From Streptomyces sp. HUAS MG91 (lineage in GTDB: Bacteria > Actinomycetota > Actinomycetes > Streptomycetales > Streptomycetaceae): a stretch of 64,000 nucleotides of DNA. Shown piece by piece: positions 8,428-16,186 of the stretch; positions within the stretch are counted from its first letter, which is position 1, and each line of letters starts with the position of its first letter. The notes beneath the pieces were generated by a model. That model worked only from the letters and a program-made list of their open reading frames with translations. It was not told the DNA's origin and ran no database searches. The position numbers were made by a program, and so were the translations under genes. The stretch lies in assembly GCF_040529335.1 (NCBI RefSeq), contig NZ_CP159534.1, positions 6,076,001 through 6,140,000 on the forward strand, written 5' to 3'.

Positions 8428-9485
8428 TGGCGCCCTCGCCGCAATCGCCGCCGCTGCTGCAACTGGCCGACGCCACCGTACGGTTCGGCGGGCGCGCCGT
8501 CCTCGACGCGGTCGGGCTCGAGGTCGCCGAGCACGAGATCGTGTGCGTGCTCGGGCCGAGCGGCAGCGGCAAGTCGACGCTGCTGCGGGCCGTCGCGGGG
8601 CTCCAGGACCTCGACGCCGGGCAGGTGCTGCTCGGCGGGCGCGACCAGCGCGGAGTGCCCGCGCACAAGCGGGGCGTGGGCCTGATGTTCCAGGACCACC
8701 AGCTGTTCCCGCAGCGCGACGTCGGCGGCAATGTCGCCTTCGGCCTGCGCATGCACGGCGCGCCGAAGAGCGAACAGGGCGACCGTGTACGGGAATTGCT
8801 CGCCCTCGTCGGGCTGCCCGGCGCCGAGCGGCGGGCCGTCGCCGCGCTCTCCGGCGGTGAGCAGCAGCGCGTCGCCCTGGCCAGGGCGCTCGCGCCGCGG
8901 CCCCGGCTGCTGATGCTGGACGAACCGCTCGGGCAGCTCGACCGGTCGTTGCGGGAGCGGCTCGTCGTCGAACTCCGTGAGCTGTTCGGCGAGCTGGGGA
9001 CCACCGTGCTCGCCGTCACCCACGACCAGGGGGAGGCGTTCGCGCTGGCCGACCGGGTCGTGGTGATGCGGGACGGGCGGATCGCCCAGTCCGGGACGCC
9101 TCTGGAGGTGTGGCAGCGGCCCGCCGACGAGTTCGTGGCGCGCTTCCTCGGCTTCGACAACGTCGTCGCGGCGACCGTCTCCGGGGAGGTCGCCGACACG
9201 CCCTGGGGCAAGGTGCCGGTGCCCGCCGGCACGGCGCAGGGCGCCGGACACCTCCTCGTCCGGCCGGCCGGCGTGCGGCTGGTGCCCGCCGACGAGGCAC
9301 AGGTGACGTGCACGGTGGCCGCCCGCACCTTCCGGGGTACGCACGTCGCGCTGCACCTGCAACCTGCGGACGCGCCCCGCCTCGAGGCGGCGTGCGCGCT
9401 GCGGGACGCGCCCGAGGTGGGCGACGAGGTGGGCGTCGCCTTCGACGCCCAGGAGATCGTGGCGCTGGCCGGCCCGGACGTGTAG
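8427..9485 (+). CDS. ABC transporter ATP-binding protein of the thiamine-type system
   Basis: This is the ATPase subunit powering the upstream ThiBP pair. In 352 aa it has Walker A GPSGSGKST (43-51), the signature LSGGEQQR, Walker B LLMLDEP and the H-loop THD. An extra C-terminal TOBE-like domain of about 110 aa makes it longer than E. coli ThiQ. Its ATG overlaps the thiP stop (TGATG at 8425-8429), indicating translational coupling. The iron-type FbpC family is similar in sequence, so the substrate call rests on the riboswitch. Confidence 0.9.
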   Translation: MAPSPQSPPLLQLADATVRFGGRAVLDAVGLEVAEHEIVCVLGPSGSGKSTLLRAVAGLQDLDAGQVLLGGRDQRGVPAHKRGVGLMFQDHQLFPQRDVGGNVAFGLRMHGAPKSEQGDRVRELLALVGLPGAERRAVAALSGGEQQRVALARALAPRPRLLMLDEPLGQLDRSLRERLVVELRELFGELGTTVLAVTHDQGEAFALADRVVVMRDGRIAQSGTPLEVWQRPADEFVARFLGFDNVVAATVSGEVADTPWGKVPVPAGTAQGAGHLLVRPAGVRLVPADEAQVTCTVAARTFRGTHVALHLQPADAPRLEAACALRDAPEVGDEVGVAFDAQEIVALAGPDV

Positions 9486-9503
9486 CGGCCCGGACACGCG
9501 AAA

Positions 9504-9548
9504 GCGGCCGTACCGGGCACCGGTCCTGCTGGTGCCCCGTACGGCCGC
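9504..9548. terminator. Bidirectional terminator between convergent genes
   Basis: GCGGCCGTACCGGGCACC (9504-9521) and GGTGCCCCGTACGGCCGC (9531-9548) form an 18-bp stem with one mismatch and a 9-nt loop. It lies between the ABC ATPase (plus) and the LAETG surface protein (minus). Confidence 0.85.
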
Positions 9549-9557
9549 CGAGGCGGA

Positions 9558-10238
9558 TCAGGCCTTCGCGCCGCCGCGCTTGCGCAGCGCGAACACCACG
9601 CCGCCGCCCGCGACGACCAGCGCCGCCGCGATGCCCGCGAACAGGCCGGTGTTGGAGCTCGCTCCGGTCTCCGCCAGGTTCGAGTCACCCGCCGGGGAGG
9701 CCGAGTTGGCGGGGGCCGGGGCCGCCGAGGTGGAGGTCGAAGCGCTCGGCTTCGCCGACTCGGCCGGCTTCGACGGAGCCGGGGAGGACGCCGGCGGAGT
9801 CGAGGCCGGCGGGGTCGGCTTCTCGGTGGCGCACGCCGTGGCGGGCGTGGTGACGCCGCCCTTGATGTCCTCGTCGACGTTGTACTTGTCCGTCTTGACG
9901 TGGATGCGGTACGTCGCGTTCGGCGCCCAGTTCTCTTCGAACGTGATGGTGGCGCCCTCGCCGGTGCCCTTGACGACCTGCGAACCGATCTCCTTCTCCG
10001 AGCCGTTCGACTGGAGGTAGACGGTGACGGTCGCCGGGGTGCCCGAGCTGTCCTTGTCGGTGACGGTGATGACGCCCTTGTCGCCGGTGCAGCTCGCCGC
10101 AGCGGTGAACTCGGAGATGTTGCACGCGGACGCGGTGCCCGCGGCACCGACGGCCAGCACGGTCGCGGCGCACGCGACACCGGCGATACGTCCGGCACGG
10201 CCGGATATACGGGAGGAAAGGGAGGGGGGTACGGACAC
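9558..10238 (-). CDS. LAXTG-type sortase-anchored surface protein
   Basis: This is a 226-aa cell-wall protein. It has an N-terminal secretion signal ending near ASA (about residue 38), then an Ig-like exported domain with two cysteines, a Pro/Ser/Ala-rich wall-spanning linker (about 138-190), the sorting signal LAETG near 194, a hydrophobic helix and a positively charged tail RKRGGAKA. LAXTG is the signal recognised by class E sortases of Streptomyces, as in chaplins. It starts at GTG 10238 behind GAAGGA. No sortase gene is in the window. The ligand or role of the exported domain is not recognised. Confidence 0.88.
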   Translation of the reverse strand: MSVPPSLSSRISGRAGRIAGVACAATVLAVGAAGTASACNISEFTAAASCTGDKGVITVTDKDSSGTPATVTVYLQSNGSEKEIGSQVVKGTGEGATITFEENWAPNATYRIHVKTDKYNVDEDIKGGVTTPATACATEKPTPPASTPPASSPAPSKPAESAKPSASTSTSAAPAPANSASPAGDSNLAETGASSNTGLFAGIAAALVVAGGGVVFALRKRGGAKA

Positions 10239-10327
10239 TGTTGTCCTTCACGGGATCTTGTCGAGATGACGGGGGTGCTGTGGGACCGCACGCGGCTATC
10301 GCCACGGAACCCCCACGGTCACCTCAC

Positions 10328-10356
10328 GTTTACAAGTGCACGTGACGCAACGTCAA
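10328..10356 (-). promoter_or_regulatory. Predicted promoter of the LAETG gene
   Basis: On the minus strand TTGACG (10356-10351) and GTAAAC (10333-10328) are separated by 17 nt. TGACGCAACGTCA (10343-10355), a 5-3-5 palindrome, overlaps the -35, so a regulator could bind there. Confidence 0.4.
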
Positions 10357-10377
10357 TGCACAAACTGGGCACAGCAG

Positions 10378-11529
10378 TCAGTCTTGACCCGCGCTTGACC
10401 CGGCGATCCGTTTCAACGCCTCGCCGGCCTCCTCGACCGTGTCGACGAGCGCGATCCGTGACTCCATCGAGCGGCCCCGCGCGAGCGCCTGGAGCAACGG
10501 CCACGCCGGCAGCTCCTCCGTCCAGTGCGCGCGGCCGACCAGGACCATCGGCGTGGGCTCGCCCCGCGACTCGTAGTAGTTCGGGGTGGCGTTGTCGAAG
10601 ATCTCCTGGACGGTGCCGGCCGCGCCGGGCAGGAAGATCACGCCCGCGTTGGAGCGGGCGAGCAGCCCGTCCTCGCGGGTGGCGTTCGCGAAGTACTTGG
10701 CGAGGTGCGAGGCGAACGGGTTGGGCGGCTCGTGGCCGTAGAACCAGGTGGGGATGCCGACCGAGGAACCGCCGTCCGGCCAGCGGTCGCGCACCTCGAA
10801 GGCGGCCCTGGCCCATTCGGTGACCGAGGGCGTGAACGACGGGCATTTCGCTACGAGTTGGAGCGCTTCGGTGAGCATCGGGTCGTCGAACGGGGCCGCG
10901 TACGCGCCCAGGTTCGCCGCCTCCATCGCGCCCGGGCCGCCGCCGGTGGCCACGGTGAGTCCGGCGCGGGCGAGTGTCCGGCCCAGGCGGGCCGCGCCCT
11001 CGTACGCCTCCGTGCCGCGCGCCATCGCGTGCCCGCCCATGACGCCCACCACCCGCGCCCCGGTGAGGAGTTCGTCGAGCGCGTCGGAGACCGAGTCGTC
11101 GTGCACGGCGCGCAGCATCGAGGCGAAGACGTCGCCGTCGGCCTTGGTGCGCTGGAACCAGTCGTAGGCGCGGGCGTCGGGAGTCGCCTCGTACCCCTCC
11201 TCCGAGGCCAGCCCCGCGAAGAGTTCACCGGGCGCGTAGACATGGCCGCGGTACGGGTCGAAGGGCAGGCCGGGGACGGGCGGGAAGACGAGGGCGCCGC
11301 GCGCTCTGACGCGCGCGGCGGCCTCCGGCTCCATCGGGCAGCCGAGGAATATGGCGCCCTGGACGTCGGCGTCCAGCAGGGTGGACGTACGGGCCGTCAG
11401 GTCGACGGCCTGGACGCGGTGTCCGGTGAGGCTGCCGCCGTCCGCGGTCACCCGGTCGAACTCGGCGAGCGTCTCGATCTCGTGGTCGGTCGTGGTGCTG
11501 GGCAGGGCGGGATCAGTGGGTGTCGACAC
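10378..11529 (-). CDS. LOG-family Rossmann-fold nucleotide-binding protein
   Basis: This 383-aa cytoplasmic protein has the LOG/lysine-decarboxylase-like core: VVGVMGGHAMARG near residue 160, TVATGGGPGAMEAAN near 194, and PGAAGTVQEIFDN near 300 in place of the usual PGGxGTxxE. LOG proteins release cytokinin-type bases from nucleoside monophosphates or act as nucleotide phosphoribohydrolases; this long form with an extra N-terminal domain is more like the bacterial PpnN-type group. The catalytic Glu is kept, while one Gly of the phosphate loop is Ala. The substrate is unknown. Confidence 0.82.
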   Translation of the reverse strand: MSTPTDPALPSTTTDHEIETLAEFDRVTADGGSLTGHRVQAVDLTARTSTLLDADVQGAIFLGCPMEPEAAARVRARGALVFPPVPGLPFDPYRGHVYAPGELFAGLASEEGYEATPDARAYDWFQRTKADGDVFASMLRAVHDDSVSDALDELLTGARVVGVMGGHAMARGTEAYEGAARLGRTLARAGLTVATGGGPGAMEAANLGAYAAPFDDPMLTEALQLVAKCPSFTPSVTEWARAAFEVRDRWPDGGSSVGIPTWFYGHEPPNPFASHLAKYFANATREDGLLARSNAGVIFLPGAAGTVQEIFDNATPNYYESRGEPTPMVLVGRAHWTEELPAWPLLQALARGRSMESRIALVDTVEEAGEALKRIAGSSAGQD

Positions 11530-11567
11530 CCGCCCACCTTAAGCACCGTCCGGCGCGCGGCAGTTGG

Positions 11568-11975
11568 TCAGCCCTCGACGACCGACGGGTCCATCCACGT
11601 GATCTCGAAGGTGTGGCCGTCGATGTCGTCGAAGGAGCGGCCGTACATGAACCCGTGGTCCTGCTTCTCGCCGGTCTCGGTGCCGCCCGCGGCGATCGCC
11701 TTCTCGACCAGCTCGTCGACCTTCTCGCGGCTCTCGGCGCTCAGACACAGCAGCACCTCGCTGCTGGTGGTCGAGTCGATGATGGACTTGTGGGTGAAGC
11801 CCGCGTACTTCTCCTTGGTCATCACCATCAGGACGATGGTGTCGCTGACGACCACGGCGGACGCGGTGTCGTCGGTGAACTGCTGGTTGATGGTGAAGCC
11901 CAGCTCCGTGAAGAACTTCTTGGCGGCGTCCAGGTCGCTCACGGCCAGATTCACGAAGATCATCTGCTGGTACAT
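11568..11975 (-). CDS. VOC (glyoxalase/bleomycin-resistance fold) family protein
   Basis: This is a 135-aa protein with the beta-alpha-beta-beta-beta VOC pattern: IFVNLAVSDLDAAKKFFTELGF at the N-terminus and a C-terminal GHTFEITWMDPS. Lengths like this fit PhnB/YdcJ-type glyoxalase-like proteins. The DIDGHTFEI near the end is the usual second metal-binding strand. Substrate and activity cannot be read from the sequence. It stands between the LOG gene and the ABC permease, all on the minus strand. Confidence 0.85.
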   Translation of the reverse strand: MYQQMIFVNLAVSDLDAAKKFFTELGFTINQQFTDDTASAVVVSDTIVLMVMTKEKYAGFTHKSIIDSTTSSEVLLCLSAESREKVDELVEKAIAAGGTETGEKQDHGFMYGRSFDDIDGHTFEITWMDPSVVEG

Positions 11976-12045
11976 GGGGTGTCCGTCGCCTTCGGTGAGT
12001 TGGTTGGTGCCCTGTGCTGAGTTAGACGGGCGCCCGGGGCGAAAC

Positions 12046-13212
12046 TCATCGCGCGATCAGCGGAATCGCCGAAAGTTCCGCCACGGCCCAGGTCAGGGGC
12101 GTGAAGAGGGCGAACAGCGCGCCCGCCCGCAGGGCCGCGGCGCCGCGCAGCATCGTCGCGGGGGCGCCGAGGCGCAGCAGCGCCGCCGTCGTGTCCCTGC
12201 GGGCCTGGCGGGCCTCGACGGCGGCCGTGAGCAGCGTGGCCACGGCGCAGCCGACGACCAGCACCGAGCCGAGCGTGGACAGCGGGCCCAGCTCGGGGCC
12301 CGCGCTCGCGTACAGGGCGACCGCCGCGTACGTGCCGGAGGCGACGGCGCACACGACGCCGAGCGGCGCCCCGATGCGCCGCGCCTCCTCCTGGAGCACG
12401 CGCCCGGCGAGCAGCCGCACCGCGCCCGGCCGCACGGCCTGGAGGGCGCGCCCGCAGTGGTAGGTGAGGGCCGGCCCGGCGAGGGCGAGCCCGAGCGCGG
12501 TCAGCGCCCAGCCGGCGAGCACCCCGGAGGAGGAGCCGCCGAGGCCGCCCGGCATGGGGAAGCCGCGGTCGCCCCGGGCGTGCGAGGCGTAGGTCTCCAC
12601 GGCGAGTCCGGCGGCGAGCAGCGCGATGCCCCAGGGCAGTCCGGTGGGCGCGGGGGACGGTTCGCGCAGTTCGTCCTCGGCGTCCGTGCCGCCCGGCTTC
12701 GTGGCCTGCGGGCGCAGTACGACGGCCGAGGCCGCCGACGCCGCGACCGGCACGAAGGTGAGCAGGGTGAGCGCGGCGGCCAGCGGCAGCGGCTTGCTCG
12801 CGGCGAGCAGGTCGCGGGCGGCGCCGTCGAACGGCAGCCCCGACAGATCGCCCCGCAGGTGCAGGAAGAACAGCAGCGCCAGCATCGAGCCCAGCGTGCA
12901 GGCGATCGCGGTGGAGATCGCCGAGAGCAGGGTGAGCCGGGCCGGGCCGAGGCCGACCGCCGACAGGCCCGTGCGCGGTTTCGTGCCGGGGTCGGAGCGG
13001 GCCACGGCGACCGCGAAGTACACGGTGGCGGCCAGCGGGATCGCGCACCAGGCCAGGCGCAGCAGGGAGCCGCCGGAGGCGTCGGGGTGGCCCATCGCGT
13101 AGCCGAGCGTGCACAGCAGCAGGAAGCCGGTGCCGCCCGAGGCGGCGGCGACCAGCAGTCTGCGCAGCTGGACCAGGGGATGGGCGCCGCGGGCTAGACG
13201 GAGACTGAGCAC
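12046..13212 (-). CDS. ABC transporter permease (FtsX/MacB-like), function unknown
   Basis: This 388-aa membrane protein has many Ala/Leu-rich segments (near residues 20-42, 52-70, 95-120, 140-165, 185-205, 230-255, 285-310 and 340-370) and a charged cytoplasmic loop with the stretch RQARRDTTAALLRLGAP. The GTG at 13212 overlaps the end of the ATPase gene by 19 bp, so the two are translationally coupled. It looks like an exporter or lipoprotein-handling permease; the substrate is unknown. Residues before about 10 depend on the start chosen. Confidence 0.78.
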   Translation of the reverse strand: MLSLRLARGAHPLVQLRRLLVAAASGGTGFLLLCTLGYAMGHPDASGGSLLRLAWCAIPLAATVYFAVAVARSDPGTKPRTGLSAVGLGPARLTLLSAISTAIACTLGSMLALLFFLHLRGDLSGLPFDGAARDLLAASKPLPLAAALTLLTFVPVAASAASAVVLRPQATKPGGTDAEDELREPSPAPTGLPWGIALLAAGLAVETYASHARGDRGFPMPGGLGGSSSGVLAGWALTALGLALAGPALTYHCGRALQAVRPGAVRLLAGRVLQEEARRIGAPLGVVCAVASGTYAAVALYASAGPELGPLSTLGSVLVVGCAVATLLTAAVEARQARRDTTAALLRLGAPATMLRGAAALRAGALFALFTPLTWAVAELSAIPLIAR

Positions 13213-13964
13213 GCGGCCCGGCCCTCCGTCTCTTTCGGGTCCTTCGGATCGTTCGGGTCCGCGGGCCCGGCCGGCAGGTGCACGGTGGTGACCCGGCGTC
13301 CGTCGAGCAGCGACACCGTGCGGTCGGCGAGCGCGCTGACCTCGCTGTCGTGCGTGGCCAGGACGACGGTGATGGCGTGCGAGCGGGCCGCCGCCGTCAG
13401 CGTGCGCAGGACGTGCGCGCGGTCGGCGCGGTGCAGGGTCGCCGTCGGCTCGTCGGCGAAGACCACGTCGGGCGCGTGCACCAGGGCGCGGGCGATGGCG
13501 ACGCGCTGCCGCTCGGCCATGGTGAGGGTGTGCGGGCGCTTGCGGGCGAGCTGGCCGACGTCGAGCCGGTCCAGCCACTCGTGGGCGGCGGTCTTGGCGG
13601 GCCGGCGCCCGGTGCCGCGCAGCATCAGCGGGAGGGCGGTGTTCTCCCACACGTTCAGCTCGGGGACCAGGACGGGCTCCGGGTCGATCCAGCCGAACCG
13701 GTCGCGCCGCAGACGCTCCCGTACGAGGGCACCCATGGTGTGCACGGGGGCGCTGTTGAACCACACCTCCCCGCCCCGGTCGGGCAGCAGCTGGCCCGAC
13801 AGGCACTGCAGGAGCGTCGTCTTGCCGGCACCGCGCGGGCCGGTGACGGCGAGGATCTCGCCTTCGCGGACACCGAGGGAGACCCCGGTGAGCGCGGGCG
13901 AGCCGCTGTGGGAGAAGTGCAGGGCGCGGGCCCAGAGCACATCGTTGTCCGGCGGGGCCACCAT
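13194..13964 (-). CDS. ABC transporter ATP-binding protein with degenerate motifs
   Basis: This 256-aa ATPase of the LolD/MacB type has Walker A GPRGAGKTT (42-50), Walker B VVFADEPT near 168 and a switch histidine in LATHDSE. Two motifs deviate: the signature is LTMAERQR (147-154) where LSGGQQQR is normal, and the Q-loop position reads WIDPEP. The ATG at 13964 has GAGG 8 nt upstream; a GTG at 13973 is an alternative that would overlap that ribosome binding site. It pairs with the downstream permease. The C-terminal tail is rich in Asp, Pro and Lys. Confidence 0.85.
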   Translation of the reverse strand: MVAPPDNDVLWARALHFSHSGSPALTGVSLGVREGEILAVTGPRGAGKTTLLQCLSGQLLPDRGGEVWFNSAPVHTMGALVRERLRRDRFGWIDPEPVLVPELNVWENTALPLMLRGTGRRPAKTAAHEWLDRLDVGQLARKRPHTLTMAERQRVAIARALVHAPDVVFADEPTATLHRADRAHVLRTLTAAARSHAITVVLATHDSEVSALADRTVSLLDGRRVTTVHLPAGPADPNDPKDPKETEGRAACSVSV

Positions 13965-14076
13965 GGCGTACACCTCGGTTCAGATCAGTTGCCTTCCCCC
14001 GTACGAGGGAACGAAGGCGAGGCCGATCGGTCACGAGCACGCTAGGTATCTCATAGGGCCGCCGGGGAAAAAGACG

Positions 14077-14120
14077 CGGCCCGGCCGCGCCCATCTCACT
14101 CGGATGGGGCAGCCGGGCCG
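14077..14120 (-). terminator. Terminator after the aminotransferase
   Basis: CGGCCCGGC (14077-14085) pairs with GCCGGGCCG (14112-14120), and CCCATC/GATGGG inside extends the stem. It is 15 nt downstream of the minus-strand aminotransferase stop and upstream of the ABC genes. Confidence 0.75.
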
Positions 14121-14135
14121 TTGCCCGAAGCAGGA

Positions 14136-15500
14136 TCAGATCTTCGTCCAGGCCTCCGTGAGGACCTGGCGGATGATCCCCTCGATCTCGTCGAACGTGG
14201 ACTGGTCCGAGATCAGCGGCGGCGAGAGCTGGATGACCGGGTCGCCACGGTCGTCGGCGCGGCAGTACAGGCCGTACTCGAAGAGCTTCTTCGACACGTA
14301 GCCGTAGAGGATCCGCTCCGACTCCTCGTCGGTGAAGGACTCCTTGGTGGCCTTGTCCTTGACGAGCTCGATGCCGTAGAAGAAGCCGTTGCCGCGGACG
14401 TCGCCGACGATCGGCAGGTCGTTGAGCTTCTGCAGCGTGTTGAGGAAGTTCGCCTCGTTGTCGAGCACGTGCTGGTTCAGGCCCTCGCGCTCGAAGATGT
14501 CGAGGTTGGCGAGGCCCACGGCCGCGGAGACCGGGTGGCCGCCGAAGGTGTAGCCGTGCAGGAAGGTGTTGTCACCCTTGTAGAACGGCTCGGCGATCCG
14601 GTCGGAGACGATGGCCGCACCGATCGGGGAGTAGCCGGACGTCATGCCCTTGGCGCAGGTGATGATGTCGGGCACGTAGCCGAACTTGTCACAGGCGAAC
14701 ATCGTGCCGAGACGGCCGAAGGCGCAGATGACCTCGTCGGAGACGAGCAGCACGTCGTACTGGTCGCAGATCTCGCGCACGCGCTGGAAGTAGCCGGGCG
14801 GCGGCGGGAAGCAGCCGCCGGCGTTCTGCACCGGCTCCAGGAAGACGGCCGCGACCGTCTCCGGGCCCTCGAACAGGATCTCCTGCTCGATCTGGTCGGC
14901 GGCCCAGCGGCCGAAGGCCTCCGGGTCGTCGCCGTGGATCGGGGCGCGGTAGATGTTCGTGTTCGGCACCTTGTGCGCGCCCGGGACGAGCGGCTCGAAG
15001 GGGGCCTTGAGGGCCGGCAGACCGGTGATGGACAGGGCGCCCTGCGGGGTGCCGTGGTAGGCGACCGCGCGCGAGATGACCTTGTACTTCGTGTGGTTGC
15101 CGTTGAGCTTGTGGTACTGCTTCGCCAGCTTCCACGCGGTCTCGACGGCCTCGCCGCCACCGGTGGTGAAGAAGACCTTGTTGAGGTCGCCCGGAGCGTG
15201 GTGGGCCAGGCGCTCGGCCAGCTCCACGGCCTTGGGGTGGGCGTACGACCAGATCGGGAAGAAGGCCAGCTCGGCGGCCTGCTTGGCGGCGACCTCGGCG
15301 AGCTCCCGGCGGCCGTGGCCGGCCTGGACCACGAACAGGCCCGCGAGGCCGTCGAGGTACTTCTTGCCCTTGTCGTCGTAGATGTAGGTGCCCTCGCCAC
15401 GCACGATGGTGGGAACGGGCGCGTTCTCGTACGACGACATGCGGGTGAAGTGCATCCACAGGTGGTCGTACGCGCTCTGGCTGAGGTCCTTGGTGCTCAC
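14136..15500 (-). CDS. Class III PLP-dependent aminotransferase, probably putrescine/polyamine:pyruvate type
   Basis: This 454-aa class III omega-aminotransferase resembles the SpuC-like enzymes that move the terminal amino group of putrescine or related diamines to pyruvate. Visible features are the PLP lysine K284 (ITCAKGMTSGY), the LLVSDEVICAFGR aspartate strand and the TTGGGEAVE phosphate-binding stretch. The GTG at 15500 lies 2 nt after the stop of the Lrp gene, so the two are co-transcribed and probably coupled. With the divergent aldehyde dehydrogenase it forms a minimal diamine-to-GABA module. The exact substrate is inferred. Confidence 0.88.
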   Translation of the reverse strand: MSTKDLSQSAYDHLWMHFTRMSSYENAPVPTIVRGEGTYIYDDKGKKYLDGLAGLFVVQAGHGRRELAEVAAKQAAELAFFPIWSYAHPKAVELAERLAHHAPGDLNKVFFTTGGGEAVETAWKLAKQYHKLNGNHTKYKVISRAVAYHGTPQGALSITGLPALKAPFEPLVPGAHKVPNTNIYRAPIHGDDPEAFGRWAADQIEQEILFEGPETVAAVFLEPVQNAGGCFPPPPGYFQRVREICDQYDVLLVSDEVICAFGRLGTMFACDKFGYVPDIITCAKGMTSGYSPIGAAIVSDRIAEPFYKGDNTFLHGYTFGGHPVSAAVGLANLDIFEREGLNQHVLDNEANFLNTLQKLNDLPIVGDVRGNGFFYGIELVKDKATKESFTDEESERILYGYVSKKLFEYGLYCRADDRGDPVIQLSPPLISDQSTFDEIEGIIRQVLTEAWTKI

Positions 15501-15502
15501 GG

Positions 15503-16021
15503 CTATCGGGTTCCCCACATATAGGTCTGCTTCTTGAGCTTGAGGTAGACGAAGCTCTCGGTGGAGCGCACTCCGGGCAGGGCCCGGATGCGTTTGTTGA
15601 TGACGTCCAGAAGGTGGTCGTCGTCCTCGCAGACGACCTCCACCATCAGGTCGAACGAGCCCGCGGTCATCACGACGTACTCGCATTCCGGCATGGCCGT
15701 CAGCGCATCCGCCACGGGATCCAGGTCGCCCTCGACGTTGATGCCGACCATCGCCTGGCGCCGGAATCCCACGGTGAGCGGGTCGGTGACGGCGACGATC
15801 TGCATCACGCCCTGGTCGAGCAGCTTCTGGACGCGCTGGCGGACGGCTGCCTCGGACAGGCCCACGGCCTTGCCGATGGCGGCGTACGGACGCCTGCCGT
15901 CCTCCTGGAGCTGCTCGATGATGGCGAGGGAGACGGTGTCCAGCGACGGAGCGCCGCTGCCGTTCTTCGAACTGGATCCCTTGGGGTCTGCGCTGCGACT
16001 GGCCACGACTTCACTGTGCAT
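15503..16021 (-). CDS. Lrp/AsnC-family transcriptional regulator
   Basis: This 172-aa regulator has an N-terminal helix-turn-helix (IIEQLQEDGRRPYAAIGKAVGLSEAAVRQRVQKL, split here by description only) and a C-terminal RAM ligand-binding domain ending in FVYLKLKK. It is transcribed divergently from the aldehyde dehydrogenase at 16187 and sits upstream of the aminotransferase, so it very likely controls both. A polyamine/ethanolamine regulator of this type, EpuRI, has been described in S. coelicolor; this may be its ortholog (recalled, not checked). ATG 16021 is preferred over an in-frame TTG at 16042. Confidence 0.9.
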   Translation of the reverse strand: MHSEVVASRSADPKGSSSKNGSGAPSLDTVSLAIIEQLQEDGRRPYAAIGKAVGLSEAAVRQRVQKLLDQGVMQIVAVTDPLTVGFRRQAMVGINVEGDLDPVADALTAMPECEYVVMTAGSFDLMVEVVCEDDDHLLDVINKRIRALPGVRSTESFVYLKLKKQTYMWGTR

Positions 16022-16052
16022 GAGAGCTCGTCGTTTTCGCAACCCCGGATCG

Positions 16053-16094
16053 ATGAAATTCGTTGTTTACGTCATCGATACTCACGGATTTCGT
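16053..16094. promoter_or_regulatory. AT-rich inverted repeat in the Lrp/ALDH divergent promoter
   Basis: ATGAAATTCGT (16053-16063) and ACGGATTTCGT (16084-16094) are inverted copies matching at 9 of 11 positions, centred in an AT-rich stretch of the 165-nt divergent gap. The position and style fit an Lrp-family operator with the promoters. Confidence 0.45.
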
Positions 16095-16186
16095 AGGTCC
16101 GGGGTGGCGGGGGGTGTCGAAAACGTCGGTGAACGGATTAGGGTGGGTGTCTCAAGCCTTGGACAAGCTACTCAGGAGGGCCGGCA

